A stretch of 64,000 nt of DNA from Paenibacillus sp. FSL W8-0186. Its GTDB lineage: Bacteria > Bacillota > Bacilli > Paenibacillales > Paenibacillaceae. Positions 18,373-26,647 of the stretch are shown here, piece after piece. The DNA is taken from contig NZ_CP150207.1 in assembly GCF_037969765.1 (NCBI RefSeq), forward strand, positions 4,147,001 to 4,211,000. The letters are read 5' to 3'. A program made the position numbers and the translations under genes. Under the pieces are notes generated by a model. It ran no database searches, was not told the DNA's origin, and was given only the letters and a program-made list of their open reading frames with translations. The stretch's first letter is position 1; every line of letters starts with the position of its first letter.

Positions 18373-18391
18373 AATCTTGAAACACGGTCCG

Positions 18392-19132
18392 TTAATCCCG
18401 GCTCGCCAGTTTTGCCAACAGCCGAACGATCTCGATATAAAGCCATACTAAGGTAACCATTAATCCGAACGCAGCGTACCATTCCATATATTTTGGAGCG
18501 CCTTGATTAGCGCCATTCTCGATGAAATCGAAATCAAGTACGAGATTCAGAGCGGCCACGATAACGATAACGACGGATATTCCGATTCCGATCCAATTGC
18601 TCTCATGCAGATAAGGAATCGATATTCCAAAAAACCCTAGGACAAAGCTCAGCAAATATACAAGCGCAATGCCGCCTGTAGCCGCAAACACGCCCAGCTT
18701 GAAGTTCTCCGTCGCTTTAATCAGCCTTGATTTGTAAGCCAGCAGCAAGGCGACAAAGACGCCCATCGTCAGCAGTGCGGCCTGCAACGTGATCCCGCGC
18801 TGCACATTTTCGAAAATCGCAGAAATCGCGCCTAGAAACAACCCTTCGAGAACGCCATAAATCGGTACGAGAAACGGAGCTGTCGTCGGCTTGAAGCTAA
18901 TGATAAGAGCCAGAACGAGGCCCCCTATCGCCCCGCCGATAGCGTAAGGCATCACGTTCTGCCCGTTGAAATGCATGGACCAGGATGCAAATGCGCCACC
19001 TAAGAGTACCGCAAGTGTAATAAATACTTTGTTGACCGTACCTTCAATCGTCATTGCATCCTGTCCGGAATGATATCCGATTTGATCGAATGTTTTGTCA
19101 TTCAATGTCGGATTGCCGCTGCGACCTATCAA
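18392..19132 (-). CDS. Bax inhibitor-1/YccA-family membrane protein
   Basis: The 246-residue protein has seven predicted hydrophobic helices after a polar N terminus of about 30 residues. The pattern with AAL-N-LVLDFDFIENGANQ near the sixth helix and the following MEWYAAFG are typical of the bacterial BI-1 (Bax1-I) group. Relatives such as YetJ are pH-sensitive calcium leak channels; the role here is unproven. The start is TTG: a strong GAGGTGAT site lies 6 bases upstream, and no suitable ATG exists at the N terminus. It lies downstream of the chemoreceptor gene with 88 bases between them and has its own terminator. Confidence 0.82.
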   Translation of the reverse strand: MIGRSGNPTLNDKTFDQIGYHSGQDAMTIEGTVNKVFITLAVLLGGAFASWSMHFNGQNVMPYAIGGAIGGLVLALIISFKPTTAPFLVPIYGVLEGLFLGAISAIFENVQRGITLQAALLTMGVFVALLLAYKSRLIKATENFKLGVFAATGGIALVYLLSFVLGFFGISIPYLHESNWIGIGISVVIVIVAALNLVLDFDFIENGANQGAPKYMEWYAAFGLMVTLVWLYIEIVRLLAKLASRD

Positions 19133-19220
19133 CCTACAATCACCTCAGATAAGATTTTATAATCATACTAACATATACTCCAATTTTGTCCATATTAGTA
19201 CGCCTATATTTTTCTTTAGG

Positions 19221-21392
19221 TTATACCGTAAACTTCGACAAGGATTCCTTCAAGCCAGTGGATACATTCTCAAGTTTGCCGGACAGGTTGACAAGTTGAT
19301 CGCCGACGTTCTGCTGCTCGCTACTTAAGGAAGCAACCTCCTCCGAAGTCGCGGACGATTGCTGCGCTACCGCGCTGACGTTGCTCATCGCCTCAGACAA
19401 TACGGATTGCGATTGATTCAACTCGTCGATCGATGCTGTTACCGAATCCAGATGCTGCACGAAACCTTCCATTTGCTCCTGAACGGATACAAAGATTTGG
19501 CTTGTTTCCTTCACAGATTTGATTTGATCCTGGAACAGCGGGCTTGCTTCCGACAAGGCCTCGACAGTCTCGTTCATTTCCTTCTGAATGTTGTCTGTGA
19601 TTTCCCCTACCATCGTGATGGATTGTCTGGACTGATCAGCCAGCTGGCGGATTTCGTCTGCTACAACCATAAATCCGCGCCCTGCAGCTCCGGCCCGGGC
19701 CGCTTCAATCGTGGCGTTCAGAGACAGGATGTTCGTTTGCTGCGTAATGTTCTGCATAACATCGAGTACCTTCATCACGGAGGATGTACTGGATTTCAGC
19801 GCTTCGACCTTCTCGGTTAGCGCATTGACCATTTCACCCGTAACGCTTGTCTTCTGCAGCAGCTCGTTCAAGTACTCCGTACCCTGCTGGCTGGATCTTT
19901 CCACCTGACGTGCGGACGTTTCCATCTCTTTATTCGCGGAGATAACATGCTCCATTTGCCGCGAAATGTTCTCCGTCAGCTCATTGCCCCGCTCTGCTTC
20001 ATTGGCCAGGCTTGTTGCCCCATTGGCAATTTCCTCAGTTGCAATTGCGATTTCTTTAGCGGAAATAGCCGTTTTATTCGAAGCCTGCGTTAGTTCAGCC
20101 GCTGTATCCAGCACATCCTGTGCGGAGCTGTTCGTTTGCTTGACCAGCTCTGTAATCTGCTCCATCATGACGTTGAAGCTCGCGGTCAGCATCCCGATTT
20201 CATCCTTGGATTTCGGCTTCATCCGGACATTCAGGTTCCCTTTCGCGCCTTCCTCCATCAAATTCTTAAGCTCAACCAGCGGACGGCCGATCATTCTGAC
20301 CATCCACATGCCAATCAGGATCGCAATGGCAGCTACGACAGCCAGCGAGATGAACGTAGTCACCAGAATACCTCTGGCATCCTTGGTAAGTTGATCCGTA
20401 GGCAGCACGCCCATCAGCGTCCAGCCTGAATTTTGCTGTGTATTGTACACGGCCAGCACCGTTCTGCCCTGCGCATTTTTGATGCGTGTGCTTCCTGGGG
20501 CTCCGTCTTCCTTCTTCTGAATAGTAAATTCGGATTGCTGTCCGTTCTCTCCTTCAGCCGAAGAACCAACGATCATGTTATCAGCCGTGAGCATTTGGAC
20601 TTTAGAGCCGTTGCCAAGGTTAAGCTCCTGCAAATATCCGTTTAGAATTTCCAGGTTAATATCCGCCACGAGAATGAATCGTTTCATGCTGCTTACGCTT
20701 TGCACGGATCTGACCAATCTGAAGATCTGCGTTCCGCTTGCATTCTCATTGGAAGCCGTAATCCATTTCACCTGAGACGTATTCGCCATGTCCTCGAACC
20801 AGGATTCGCTGCGAATATTGTTGATGAAATTGTTGTCCGCACTTCCCGACGTTACCGGGCCGATCAGATCCTCTTCCCCTGGAACCATGTATACCGCAAC
20901 AACGCCTTTGCTTGAGAAGGTCATGGAGTTCAGACGGTTTCTCATTTGGTTAGAAGTTGTGAAGCGGTCATAATCTGATGTAGTAGTAAGCGAGGCATCC
21001 CGGATTGCTTTCTGCATTTCATCGTCAAGGAATACCTGCTGCAAAGTCTCTTCGTATTTCTGGAAAATGATATCCAGCTTCTGCGAAGTTTGCACGATGG
21101 TTTGTTGGCTTGCTGTTTCAGCATTCTTCTCAATCGTGTTTTTGGCCATTGTATAGGATAGAATTCCTATCGCAAGTACAAAGGACATAATGGCAATGAA
21201 GAAAATAAGAAACAAACGGATGCCTACCGATCTTGACGGATTGAAGTCTTTCGGAAGGTTCTCGATTGCAGAACTGAATTTCTTCTTCCAGCCCCCGCCT
21301 GCTTTATTTTTAGGCTGTGCTGCATCCGTACCTTTCTTTGTCTCTTTCTTGTTGTCTTTAGCTTGGTTCTCCTTCTTTGGAACCAATTTCAT
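19221..21392 (-). CDS. Methyl-accepting chemotaxis protein
   Basis: The 723-residue transmembrane chemoreceptor starts with a Lys-rich cytoplasmic tail of about 55 residues. TM1 follows at about 58-81, then an extracellular sensor of about 250 residues (Cache-like), TM2 near 345-368, a HAMP domain, and the long helical signalling domain with the conserved hairpin tip around EIRQLADQSRQ. The sensor ligand is unknown. The strongly charged N-terminal tail (many KK/KE pairs) is unusual for receptors. The ATG lies 4 bases after GGGTGAT; a GTG three codons earlier is possible. A SigD-type promoter upstream links it to the motility regulon. Confidence 0.92.
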   Translation of the reverse strand: MKLVPKKENQAKDNKKETKKGTDAAQPKNKAGGGWKKKFSSAIENLPKDFNPSRSVGIRLFLIFFIAIMSFVLAIGILSYTMAKNTIEKNAETASQQTIVQTSQKLDIIFQKYEETLQQVFLDDEMQKAIRDASLTTTSDYDRFTTSNQMRNRLNSMTFSSKGVVAVYMVPGEEDLIGPVTSGSADNNFINNIRSESWFEDMANTSQVKWITASNENASGTQIFRLVRSVQSVSSMKRFILVADINLEILNGYLQELNLGNGSKVQMLTADNMIVGSSAEGENGQQSEFTIQKKEDGAPGSTRIKNAQGRTVLAVYNTQQNSGWTLMGVLPTDQLTKDARGILVTTFISLAVVAAIAILIGMWMVRMIGRPLVELKNLMEEGAKGNLNVRMKPKSKDEIGMLTASFNVMMEQITELVKQTNSSAQDVLDTAAELTQASNKTAISAKEIAIATEEIANGATSLANEAERGNELTENISRQMEHVISANKEMETSARQVERSSQQGTEYLNELLQKTSVTGEMVNALTEKVEALKSSTSSVMKVLDVMQNITQQTNILSLNATIEAARAGAAGRGFMVVADEIRQLADQSRQSITMVGEITDNIQKEMNETVEALSEASPLFQDQIKSVKETSQIFVSVQEQMEGFVQHLDSVTASIDELNQSQSVLSEAMSNVSAVAQQSSATSEEVASLSSEQQNVGDQLVNLSGKLENVSTGLKESLSKFTV

Positions 21393-21518
21393 GTTGATCA
21401 CCCACCGCTCATAATAATTAACCCCACGAAAGTAGGACTCGAGGTCATGCTACAAACCTCATAAATTTTTCCTCTGTTGCTTGTTAATATTCGACAAAAA
21501 ACCACCTTTTCCTTTTTA

Positions 21519-21546
21519 TTATCGGTAAAAATCTCCTATGAGTTTA
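21519..21546 (-). promoter_or_regulatory. SigD (sigma-28) type promoter of the chemoreceptor gene
   Basis: Minus-strand TAAA (21543-21546), a 16-base spacer and ACCGATAA (21519-21526). It fits the flagellar-sigma consensus TAAA-N15-GCCGATAA with one base of extra spacing. Expected for a chemotaxis gene. Confidence 0.75.
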
Positions 21547-21579
21547 ACGTTCTGCCAAAAAAGTTAAAATGACAGTAAG

Positions 21580-21649
21580 GAAAACGTCTTACCGAGGTCT
21601 TGCCCAAAGGGACCAGACTGCGGTTGTTTACCGCTTTTCTTGCATTTTC
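21580..21649. other. Compact three-way-junction-like fold of unknown role
   Basis: GAAAACG (21580-21586) can pair with CATTTTC (21643-21649), enclosing two hairpins. One has arms GTCT (21586-21589)/AGAC (21615-21618), containing GGTC/GACC pairing. The other is GCGGT (21620-21624)/ACCGC (21630-21634). It lies upstream of the SigD promoter and outside any gene. On the plus strand the last hairpin is followed by TTTTCTT, so a short plus-strand RNA is possible. It does not match a riboswitch class I can recall. Confidence 0.35.
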
Positions 21650-21690
21650 AGGTTCTCAAGCCACTGAAATCTATGCTTCTGAACACCAAA

Positions 21691-21730
21691 AAAAGAGTCT
21701 TTAGTCCTACTCGGACAAAGACTCTTTTTT
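21691..21730. terminator. Bidirectional-looking terminator after the first U32 gene
   Basis: GAGTCTTTAGTCC pairs with GGACAAAGACTC (one bulged A) around a 5-base loop, with T runs outside the stem on both strands. It lies 16 bases after the stop of the U32 gene. Confidence 0.88.
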
Positions 21731-21745
21731 TGATATTTTATCCCA

Positions 21746-23080
21746 CTATTTCCTTTTTCTCATCATATCGAAATAGGCTACAGGGTGATCTACTTTCATT
21801 TTGATTCTTTGCAGCGGGTGGCGTGCCGCATCGAGCTCGTTGCCTTCCTCGTCCCAAATCGTTCCGACGGTTTGCTTGAAGAAGGTTCCGTTCGGACCGA
21901 AGAATTCGACTTCCTGGCCTGGCTTGAAGTAGTTGCGCTGCTGGATAACTGCCGTGCCTTCAGCCGGATCATATTCCATGACAAGTCCAGCGAAGTCGTA
22001 CGGCACCGCCTTCTCCTCCGGCTCGTAAATATGATCCTCGTGATCCGGCGTATCGTAGAAGAAGCCCGTATTCAGCGGACGATTTGCCGCTTTATTGATT
22101 TCCTCCAGCCATTCCGGTTTTAATACATAGTTATCCGGGTCGGCCATATACGAGTCGATCGCCTGGCGATAGACGTTGACTACGGTGGCCACGTAATGGA
22201 TCGACTTCATTCGCCCTTCGATCTTAAAGCTGTCGATGCCGACATCGATCAGGTCAGGAATGTGGGCAATCATGCACATATCTTTAGAGCCCATCGTAAA
22301 TGGATTATCCTCCTCCTGGAAGAGCGGAAGCGGTTTAACCCCTGTCTTGGGCGTCTGCCCTGCCTGTGCCATAGCCAATTCCTCTTCCGATGCCCAAACT
22401 TCCTCGCCCGGTCCATCCTCGAACAAATCGTATTTCCAGCGGCAGGACTGGCAGCAGCCTCCGCGGTTGGAGTCCCGGTCCGTGAAATGGTTGGACAATA
22501 CACATCTTCCGGAAAAGGATGAACACATGGCTCCATGGATGAAGGATTCAATCTCGATGTCCACATGCTTCTTGATTTCCTGGATTTCTTCCATGCTGGT
22601 TTCCCGGCCCAATACGACCCGCGGCAAACCCTCTTCCTTCCAAAACTTCACCGCCTGCCAGTTGATCGTAGATTGCTGGGTGCTAAGATGCACCTCTAGT
22701 CCCGGAGCTACACGGCGCGCCGTATCAATAATGATCGGGTCAGCAGCAATGATCGCGCTGATTCCTGCAGCTTCCAGGTTGCGCAAATACTCTTCGATTC
22801 CCTCGATATCCTCATTATGCGCATAAATATTCGTAGCCACAAATACCTTAGCTCCGTATTTCTTTGCGAACTCCACGCCCTCGCGCATCTCTTCAAAACT
22901 GAAATTATCCGCGTTCGAACGAAGACCGTATTTCTGTCCCCCGATATATACTGCGTCCGCTCCATAATGGATGGCAAATTTCAGCTTCTCCAAGTTTCCT
23001 GCCGGAGCCAGCAGCTCAGGCTTATCCAAGCGATAGCGTTTCCCGGTATATTTCGGCTGATGTTTCTGTGCCGTTTGCAT
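21746..23080 (-). CDS. U32-family tRNA hydroxylation protein (TrhP1/YrrO-like)
   Basis: The 444-residue member of the peptidase U32 family has the barrel core opening with ELLAPAGNLEKLKFAIHYGADAVYIGG (in pieces) and the conserved cysteine cluster around GAMCSSFSGRCVLSNH and CCQSCRW. In B. subtilis the homologous YrrN/YrrO pair is needed for prephenate-dependent 5-hydroxylation of uridine 34 in tRNA; the old protease name is probably misleading. The cysteines are candidate Fe-S ligands. It has an AGAGGTG site 7 bases before the ATG and follows the second U32 gene by 22 bases. Confidence 0.88.
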   Translation of the reverse strand: MQTAQKHQPKYTGKRYRLDKPELLAPAGNLEKLKFAIHYGADAVYIGGQKYGLRSNADNFSFEEMREGVEFAKKYGAKVFVATNIYAHNEDIEGIEEYLRNLEAAGISAIIAADPIIIDTARRVAPGLEVHLSTQQSTINWQAVKFWKEEGLPRVVLGRETSMEEIQEIKKHVDIEIESFIHGAMCSSFSGRCVLSNHFTDRDSNRGGCCQSCRWKYDLFEDGPGEEVWASEEELAMAQAGQTPKTGVKPLPLFQEEDNPFTMGSKDMCMIAHIPDLIDVGIDSFKIEGRMKSIHYVATVVNVYRQAIDSYMADPDNYVLKPEWLEEINKAANRPLNTGFFYDTPDHEDHIYEPEEKAVPYDFAGLVMEYDPAEGTAVIQQRNYFKPGQEVEFFGPNGTFFKQTVGTIWDEEGNELDAARHPLQRIKMKVDHPVAYFDMMRKRK

Positions 23081-23102
23081 CCTCGTTCACCTCTTGCCTT
23101 TA

Positions 23103-24041
23103 TTAATATACTTGCTCTTTGTAGAAGAAGCCAAATGAAAGCTCACGCTCGGGATCCTGAACTTCCCGAATTGCATCCAGCCATTCTTCATTGAATTCAT
23201 AGTCGTCCGGATTGCTAAAATAGCTGTCGACCGCCTTCCGGTAAGCCTTAATAACCGTCGTATTGTAATTGACGTCTTTCAGCAAAGTTTCAATTTTGAA
23301 GCTGTTCACACCCGCAGCCATTAGATGATGCAGGTCCTCCAATATGCAAATATCATCCGAGCTCATAATATGCGTGCCATTCGTATCCTCAAAAATCGGA
23401 AATTTCTCTCCAGGACGCTCCGCTTCGACAAGGAACAATCCCCGCTCTTTGCCCAATTCGTCTTTGCCATGCTCCAGCGTTCTTCCCTGATGCTTCAAAT
23501 AACTGTCCACCAGACGGCGTTTGGAATGATAAATATTCGTCATGCCGTGAACCTGTACCTCGGAATCAAGTTTGAGGTGAGGCTGCATTTCCGTGATTTC
23601 ATCCATATTGAGCTCGCGGGCCAGCACGACGCGCGATGCCCCTTTGCTCCCCCAATAATTCGCCGTTGCATAGTTCGTGGAGGTCATCTCCGCATTCCAG
23701 TGGAGCTTTAAATTCAACCCCATGGATCTTACCGCCTGCAGTACCGCAGGATCCCCGAATTGGATGCCATCTACTCCGGCCTGTTCCAGCCGCTGCAAAT
23801 AGAGCGGAAGCTCCGCCAGCAGCTCATTGCTAATAATATTTGTTACGCTGGCATAAATTTTAGCGCTGCGGGCGTGAGCCAGCTTCACGGCCTCTGCGAT
23901 TTCATCTACGGCCATAATGCCGGGCAGCCTCATTCCGTATTTCTCTTCCCCGATTAACGCAGCGTTGGCTCCGGCTTCCAGATAGCCTTCCAGCTCCGCC
24001 AAAGAACCTGCCGGGACCAGCAGCTCCGGTTTGTTTCCCAT
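23103..24041 (-). CDS. U32-family tRNA hydroxylation protein (TrhP2/YrrN-like)
   Basis: This 312-residue shorter U32 paralogue has the ELLVPAGSLAELEGYLEAGANAALIG-type start (in pieces) and lacks the extended C-terminal domain of its neighbour. It retains VHGMTNIYHSKR in place of the cysteine-rich segment, so it probably works as a partner of the longer protein, as proposed for B. subtilis YrrN/YrrO. The start is an ATG 6 bases after AAGGTGG; a TTG two codons earlier is less well spaced. It lies 15 bases after mltG and 22 before the other U32 gene in one operon. Confidence 0.86.
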   Translation of the reverse strand: MGNKPELLVPAGSLAELEGYLEAGANAALIGEEKYGMRLPGIMAVDEIAEAVKLAHARSAKIYASVTNIISNELLAELPLYLQRLEQAGVDGIQFGDPAVLQAVRSMGLNLKLHWNAEMTSTNYATANYWGSKGASRVVLARELNMDEITEMQPHLKLDSEVQVHGMTNIYHSKRRLVDSYLKHQGRTLEHGKDELGKERGLFLVEAERPGEKFPIFEDTNGTHIMSSDDICILEDLHHLMAAGVNSFKIETLLKDVNYNTTVIKAYRKAVDSYFSNPDDYEFNEEWLDAIREVQDPERELSFGFFYKEQVY

Positions 24042-24056
24042 ATTCAACCACCTTCG

Positions 24057-25109
24057 TTATTTAGCTGTTTCTTTGCTTTTTTTAATATTCTGCAGATGCT
24101 CCGCATACGTCTTCGCAAATAAATGCTCGCCGCTGCCGTCTTTTTTGGTGACATAAAATAAATAATCCGATTTCTCCGGCTCCAGCGCGGCTTCGATCGA
24201 TTTCAAGCTGGGTGCCGCGATCGGCCCCGGAGGAAGCCCCTTGTACATATAGGTATTGTAAGGGCTGTCCACGCTCTGTAAATCCTTGTACAGCAGCCGT
24301 TCCTTCGGCTTATCAAGCAAGTACTGAACCGTTGCATCGATTTCCAGCTTCATATCCTTGGCGATGCGGTTATAAATTACTCCTGCCACCAGGGCCCGCT
24401 CACTGTCCGCAACGACCTCGCGCTCCACTAGGGAAGCGACCGTCATCAACTGGTTGAAATCCAGTCCCCGGGCCTTCAGCTTCTGGTCAAAATTAGGAAT
24501 GCTCTTGATTCGTTTATCCGTTTCCTGCAGCATCCTGGCAATGATATCCGTCTCCGTGCTTCCTTTCTCCAATTCGTAGGTTTCCGGAAACAAATATCCC
24601 TCCAAGCGATAATTCAGCACCGCCGACGCCGGAACACCGGCAAGAACGGCGCCATCGATCCCCTGAGGCTCTTTGGTCAGCTCCAAAAACGCTTCTTTAT
24701 CCACATAACCTGCATCGGCGAGCTTGTCGGCCATTTGCCTGACGGTGTAACCCTCAGGTATGGTAAAGCGAATCATCTCGGCTTTGACCACGTCCCCGCT
24801 GTTTAGCTTTTGGATGATTTCGTCATACGTCACGCCCGGCTGCATTTCATATATGCCCGCTTGGAAGCGGCTGCCCTGCGAATTCCACTTTAAATAAGTT
24901 TTGAACATAAAAGAGTTTTTGATCAGACCTTGATCTTCCAAAATCTTCGCAATCGAAGCCGTTCCCGTTCCGGGTGCGATCGTAATCTGGACGGGCTGCT
25001 CCGACCGGTTCACGGGCTGCATTTCCATATAGCCGTACGCAGCCAGCGCGCCTGCGCCTATGAGCATGATAAGCAATAAGGAAAGTAGCCACTTCCATAC
25101 CTTTTTCAA
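24057..25109 (-). CDS. mltG: Endolytic murein transglycosylase MltG
   Basis: The 350-residue membrane protein has one N-terminal helix (about residues 7-28) and an extracellular YceG domain. It cleaves nascent glycan strands and so terminates their synthesis. The family motifs VASLVEREV (catalytic glutamate) and SPYNTYMYKGLPPGPIAAPS (in pieces) are present. The start is TTG: AAGGGAG lies 8 bases upstream and no ATG is available before the membrane helix. It is first in the operon with the two U32 genes, as in B. subtilis (yrrL-yrrN-yrrO). Confidence 0.92.
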   Translation of the reverse strand: MKKVWKWLLSLLLIMLIGAGALAAYGYMEMQPVNRSEQPVQITIAPGTGTASIAKILEDQGLIKNSFMFKTYLKWNSQGSRFQAGIYEMQPGVTYDEIIQKLNSGDVVKAEMIRFTIPEGYTVRQMADKLADAGYVDKEAFLELTKEPQGIDGAVLAGVPASAVLNYRLEGYLFPETYELEKGSTETDIIARMLQETDKRIKSIPNFDQKLKARGLDFNQLMTVASLVEREVVADSERALVAGVIYNRIAKDMKLEIDATVQYLLDKPKERLLYKDLQSVDSPYNTYMYKGLPPGPIAAPSLKSIEAALEPEKSDYLFYVTKKDGSGEHLFAKTYAEHLQNIKKSKETAK

Positions 25110-25130
25110 TCAATCAACTCCCTTAACAGC

Positions 25131-25153
25131 CAAAAAGGGCGGTATCCGCCCTT
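25131..25153 (-). terminator. Terminator after the tandem DUF1292 genes
   Basis: AAGGGCGG, a 3-base loop and CCGCCCTT, with TTTTT on the minus strand, just upstream of mltG. Confidence 0.85.
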
Positions 25154-25211
25154 CTCAGACTTATCTATAAAAATGACTGGCTTCACAGAAGAGTTGTGCT
25201 AGCGCACCGCT

Positions 25212-25511
25212 CTATTCCGGAAATGTTAATTCATCGTACAATTCGGACACGTTCTCCCATTCATCATCATCATCGATCGTAACGAGCTCCAAGGCTCCGT
25301 TCTCGCCGCTGATAATTTTGAATATTTCCGGTTCGGCATTTCGGTCGCCCTCTGCTCTAAGCACTGCATAGGAGCTGCCTGCAACATCGAATTCACTCTC
25401 GATCGAATAATCGGAAACCCGTCCCTCTTCATCCTCAAGCTCTACGACGGTACCGAATGCATCCTTCACGCGGGAGGTCCATACCACATGACTGGCGGAA
25501 AATTCCGGCAT
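25212..25511 (-). CDS. DUF1292 family protein (second copy)
   Basis: This acidic 99-residue protein follows the DUF1292 plan: a beta-rich core with ...TVVELEDEEG, SYAVLRAEGDRNAEPEIFKI and a C-terminal acidic tail ending in DELTFPE. The function of the family is unknown. It overlaps the preceding DUF1292 gene by one base (TAATG). It is more diverged than that copy from B. subtilis YrzB. Confidence 0.75.
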   Translation of the reverse strand: MPEFSASHVVWTSRVKDAFGTVVELEDEEGRVSDYSIESEFDVAGSSYAVLRAEGDRNAEPEIFKIISGENGALELVTIDDDDEWENVSELYDELTFPE

Positions 25512-25819
25512 TAATCCTGATCCTCCCCGTCGAATTCATCGATCAGCGTATTGAACGTTTCCTCGACGATTTCCCATTCCTCGTCGCTTTCAATCGTATA
25601 CAGCTTCAGGTCATCGCCGTCTTCCTCGTAACGAAATGCGTATACCTCTTCGGCCTCTTGATCCTCATCGGATTCCACAGGAACGACCATCATATACTTT
25701 GCATCCGAACCGTCAACCTCGAACTTCATGATGACTTCAAACTCTTCCTCATTGCCCTCGTCGTCAGGGATGTAAATAATCTCCGGTTCTTCTTCATTGC
25801 CGATACGATCATTAGACAT
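25511..25819 (-). CDS. DUF1292 family protein (YrzB-like)
   Basis: This very acidic 102-residue protein has the family segments EPEIIYIPDDEGNEEEFEVI and YMMVVPVES-D, and ends in EEWEIVEETFNTLIDE. YrzB-type proteins sit downstream of ruvX in many Firmicutes; no function is established. A GAGGGTGAT site precedes the ATG and the gene begins 12 bases after ruvX. Confidence 0.82.
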   Translation of the reverse strand: MSNDRIGNEEEPEIIYIPDDEGNEEEFEVIMKFEVDGSDAKYMMVVPVESDEDQEAEEVYAFRYEEDGDDLKLYTIESDEEWEIVEETFNTLIDEFDGEDQD

Positions 25820-25831
25820 GTGCGATCACCC

Positions 25832-26248
25832 TCACTTTTTACTCTTAGAGTCCAAATAGTTTTGCAAAATCAAAACTGCGGCCATTTTATCCACAATTCC
25901 TTTGCGCTTCTTCCGGCTGACATCCGCTTCAATCAGCGTCCGCTGGGCCGAGACGGTGGTCAGCCGCTCATCCCATAAATGAACCGGCAGCTCGATCCTG
26001 CTGCGAAGCTCTTCTGCAAAGGCCTTGCATATTTCACCACGGGGACCAACCGATCCGTTCATATTCTTCGGAAGACCAACGACAATTTCCTCGACCTCAT
26101 GCTGACTGGCCAGTTCAGCAATCCGCTCGTACTCGTCGCCCTCCCGCCGGCGTTCAATGACTTCCACGCCTTGGGCGGTCCATCCGAACATATCGCTAAC
26201 CGCAACGCCGATTCTGCGATCCCCGTAGTCCAGACCCATAATTTTCAT
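25832..26248 (-). CDS. ruvX: RuvX/YqgF family Holliday junction resolvase-like protein
   Basis: A 138-residue RNase H-fold protein opening with MGLDYGDRRIGVAVSD, whose aspartate (D7) is the first active-site residue. Later come GLPKNMNGS and the LWDERLTTVSAQRTL block with further acidic residues. YqgF proteins have been linked to Holliday junction resolution and to processing of 16S pre-rRNA. AGGAG precedes the ATG. It is the second gene of ireB-ruvX-DUF1292-DUF1292, 9 bases after ireB. Confidence 0.92.
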   Translation of the reverse strand: MKIMGLDYGDRRIGVAVSDMFGWTAQGVEVIERRREGDEYERIAELASQHEVEEIVVGLPKNMNGSVGPRGEICKAFAEELRSRIELPVHLWDERLTTVSAQRTLIEADVSRKKRKGIVDKMAAVLILQNYLDSKSKK

Positions 26249-26257
26249 GCTATTCTC

Positions 26258-26518
26258 CTAACGGTGACTGGACATGTAAAACCTTACCAGTTCTTCGATC
26301 AATTCGTCGCGTTCCTTCTTGCGCACAAGACTTCTAGCATTGTTGTGGCGCGGAATATATGCCGGATCCCCTGACAGCAGATATCCGACAATCTGGTTGA
26401 TTGGATTGTATTCTTTGTCCTGCAACGCTTCGTATACCGTAAGAAGAATTTCCTGCGCAGACGCCTCCTGCTCATCACCCTTGACATTAAACTTTACAGT
26501 TTTATCCATGTAGTCCAT
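26258..26518 (-). CDS. ireB: IreB-family regulatory phosphoprotein (YrzL)
   Basis: This 86-residue protein has the highly conserved core [28 protein letters not shown] (in pieces) and the [18 protein letters not shown] tail. In Enterococcus IreB is phosphorylated on N-terminal threonines by a PASTA kinase and tunes cell-wall stress resistance; T7 is the candidate here. The ATG follows GAGGTG by 5 bases. It is first in an operon with ruvX and two DUF1292 genes, the usual Firmicute order downstream of alaS. Confidence 0.92.
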   Translation of the reverse strand: MDYMDKTVKFNVKGDEQEASAQEILLTVYEALQDKEYNPINQIVGYLLSGDPAYIPRHNNARSLVRKKERDELIEELVRFYMSSHR

Positions 26519-26647
26519 GATGACACCTCGCTTCTTAAGACATACGTCTTCTTGATCGCAGTCTGGTTTCCTCTTAGTCTACCCTTACTATATCATATTG
26601 TAGGTTCTTAAAGGAAATTTTCGGTTACGGTATCGAATGCCGCACAT

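Noticed and set aside
21580..21649. Cyclic-di-GMP (GEMM) riboswitch before the chemoreceptor gene
   Set aside because: The fold lacks the GCAAACC and GGGACGCAAAGCC elements of that class and lies upstream of the SigD promoter.
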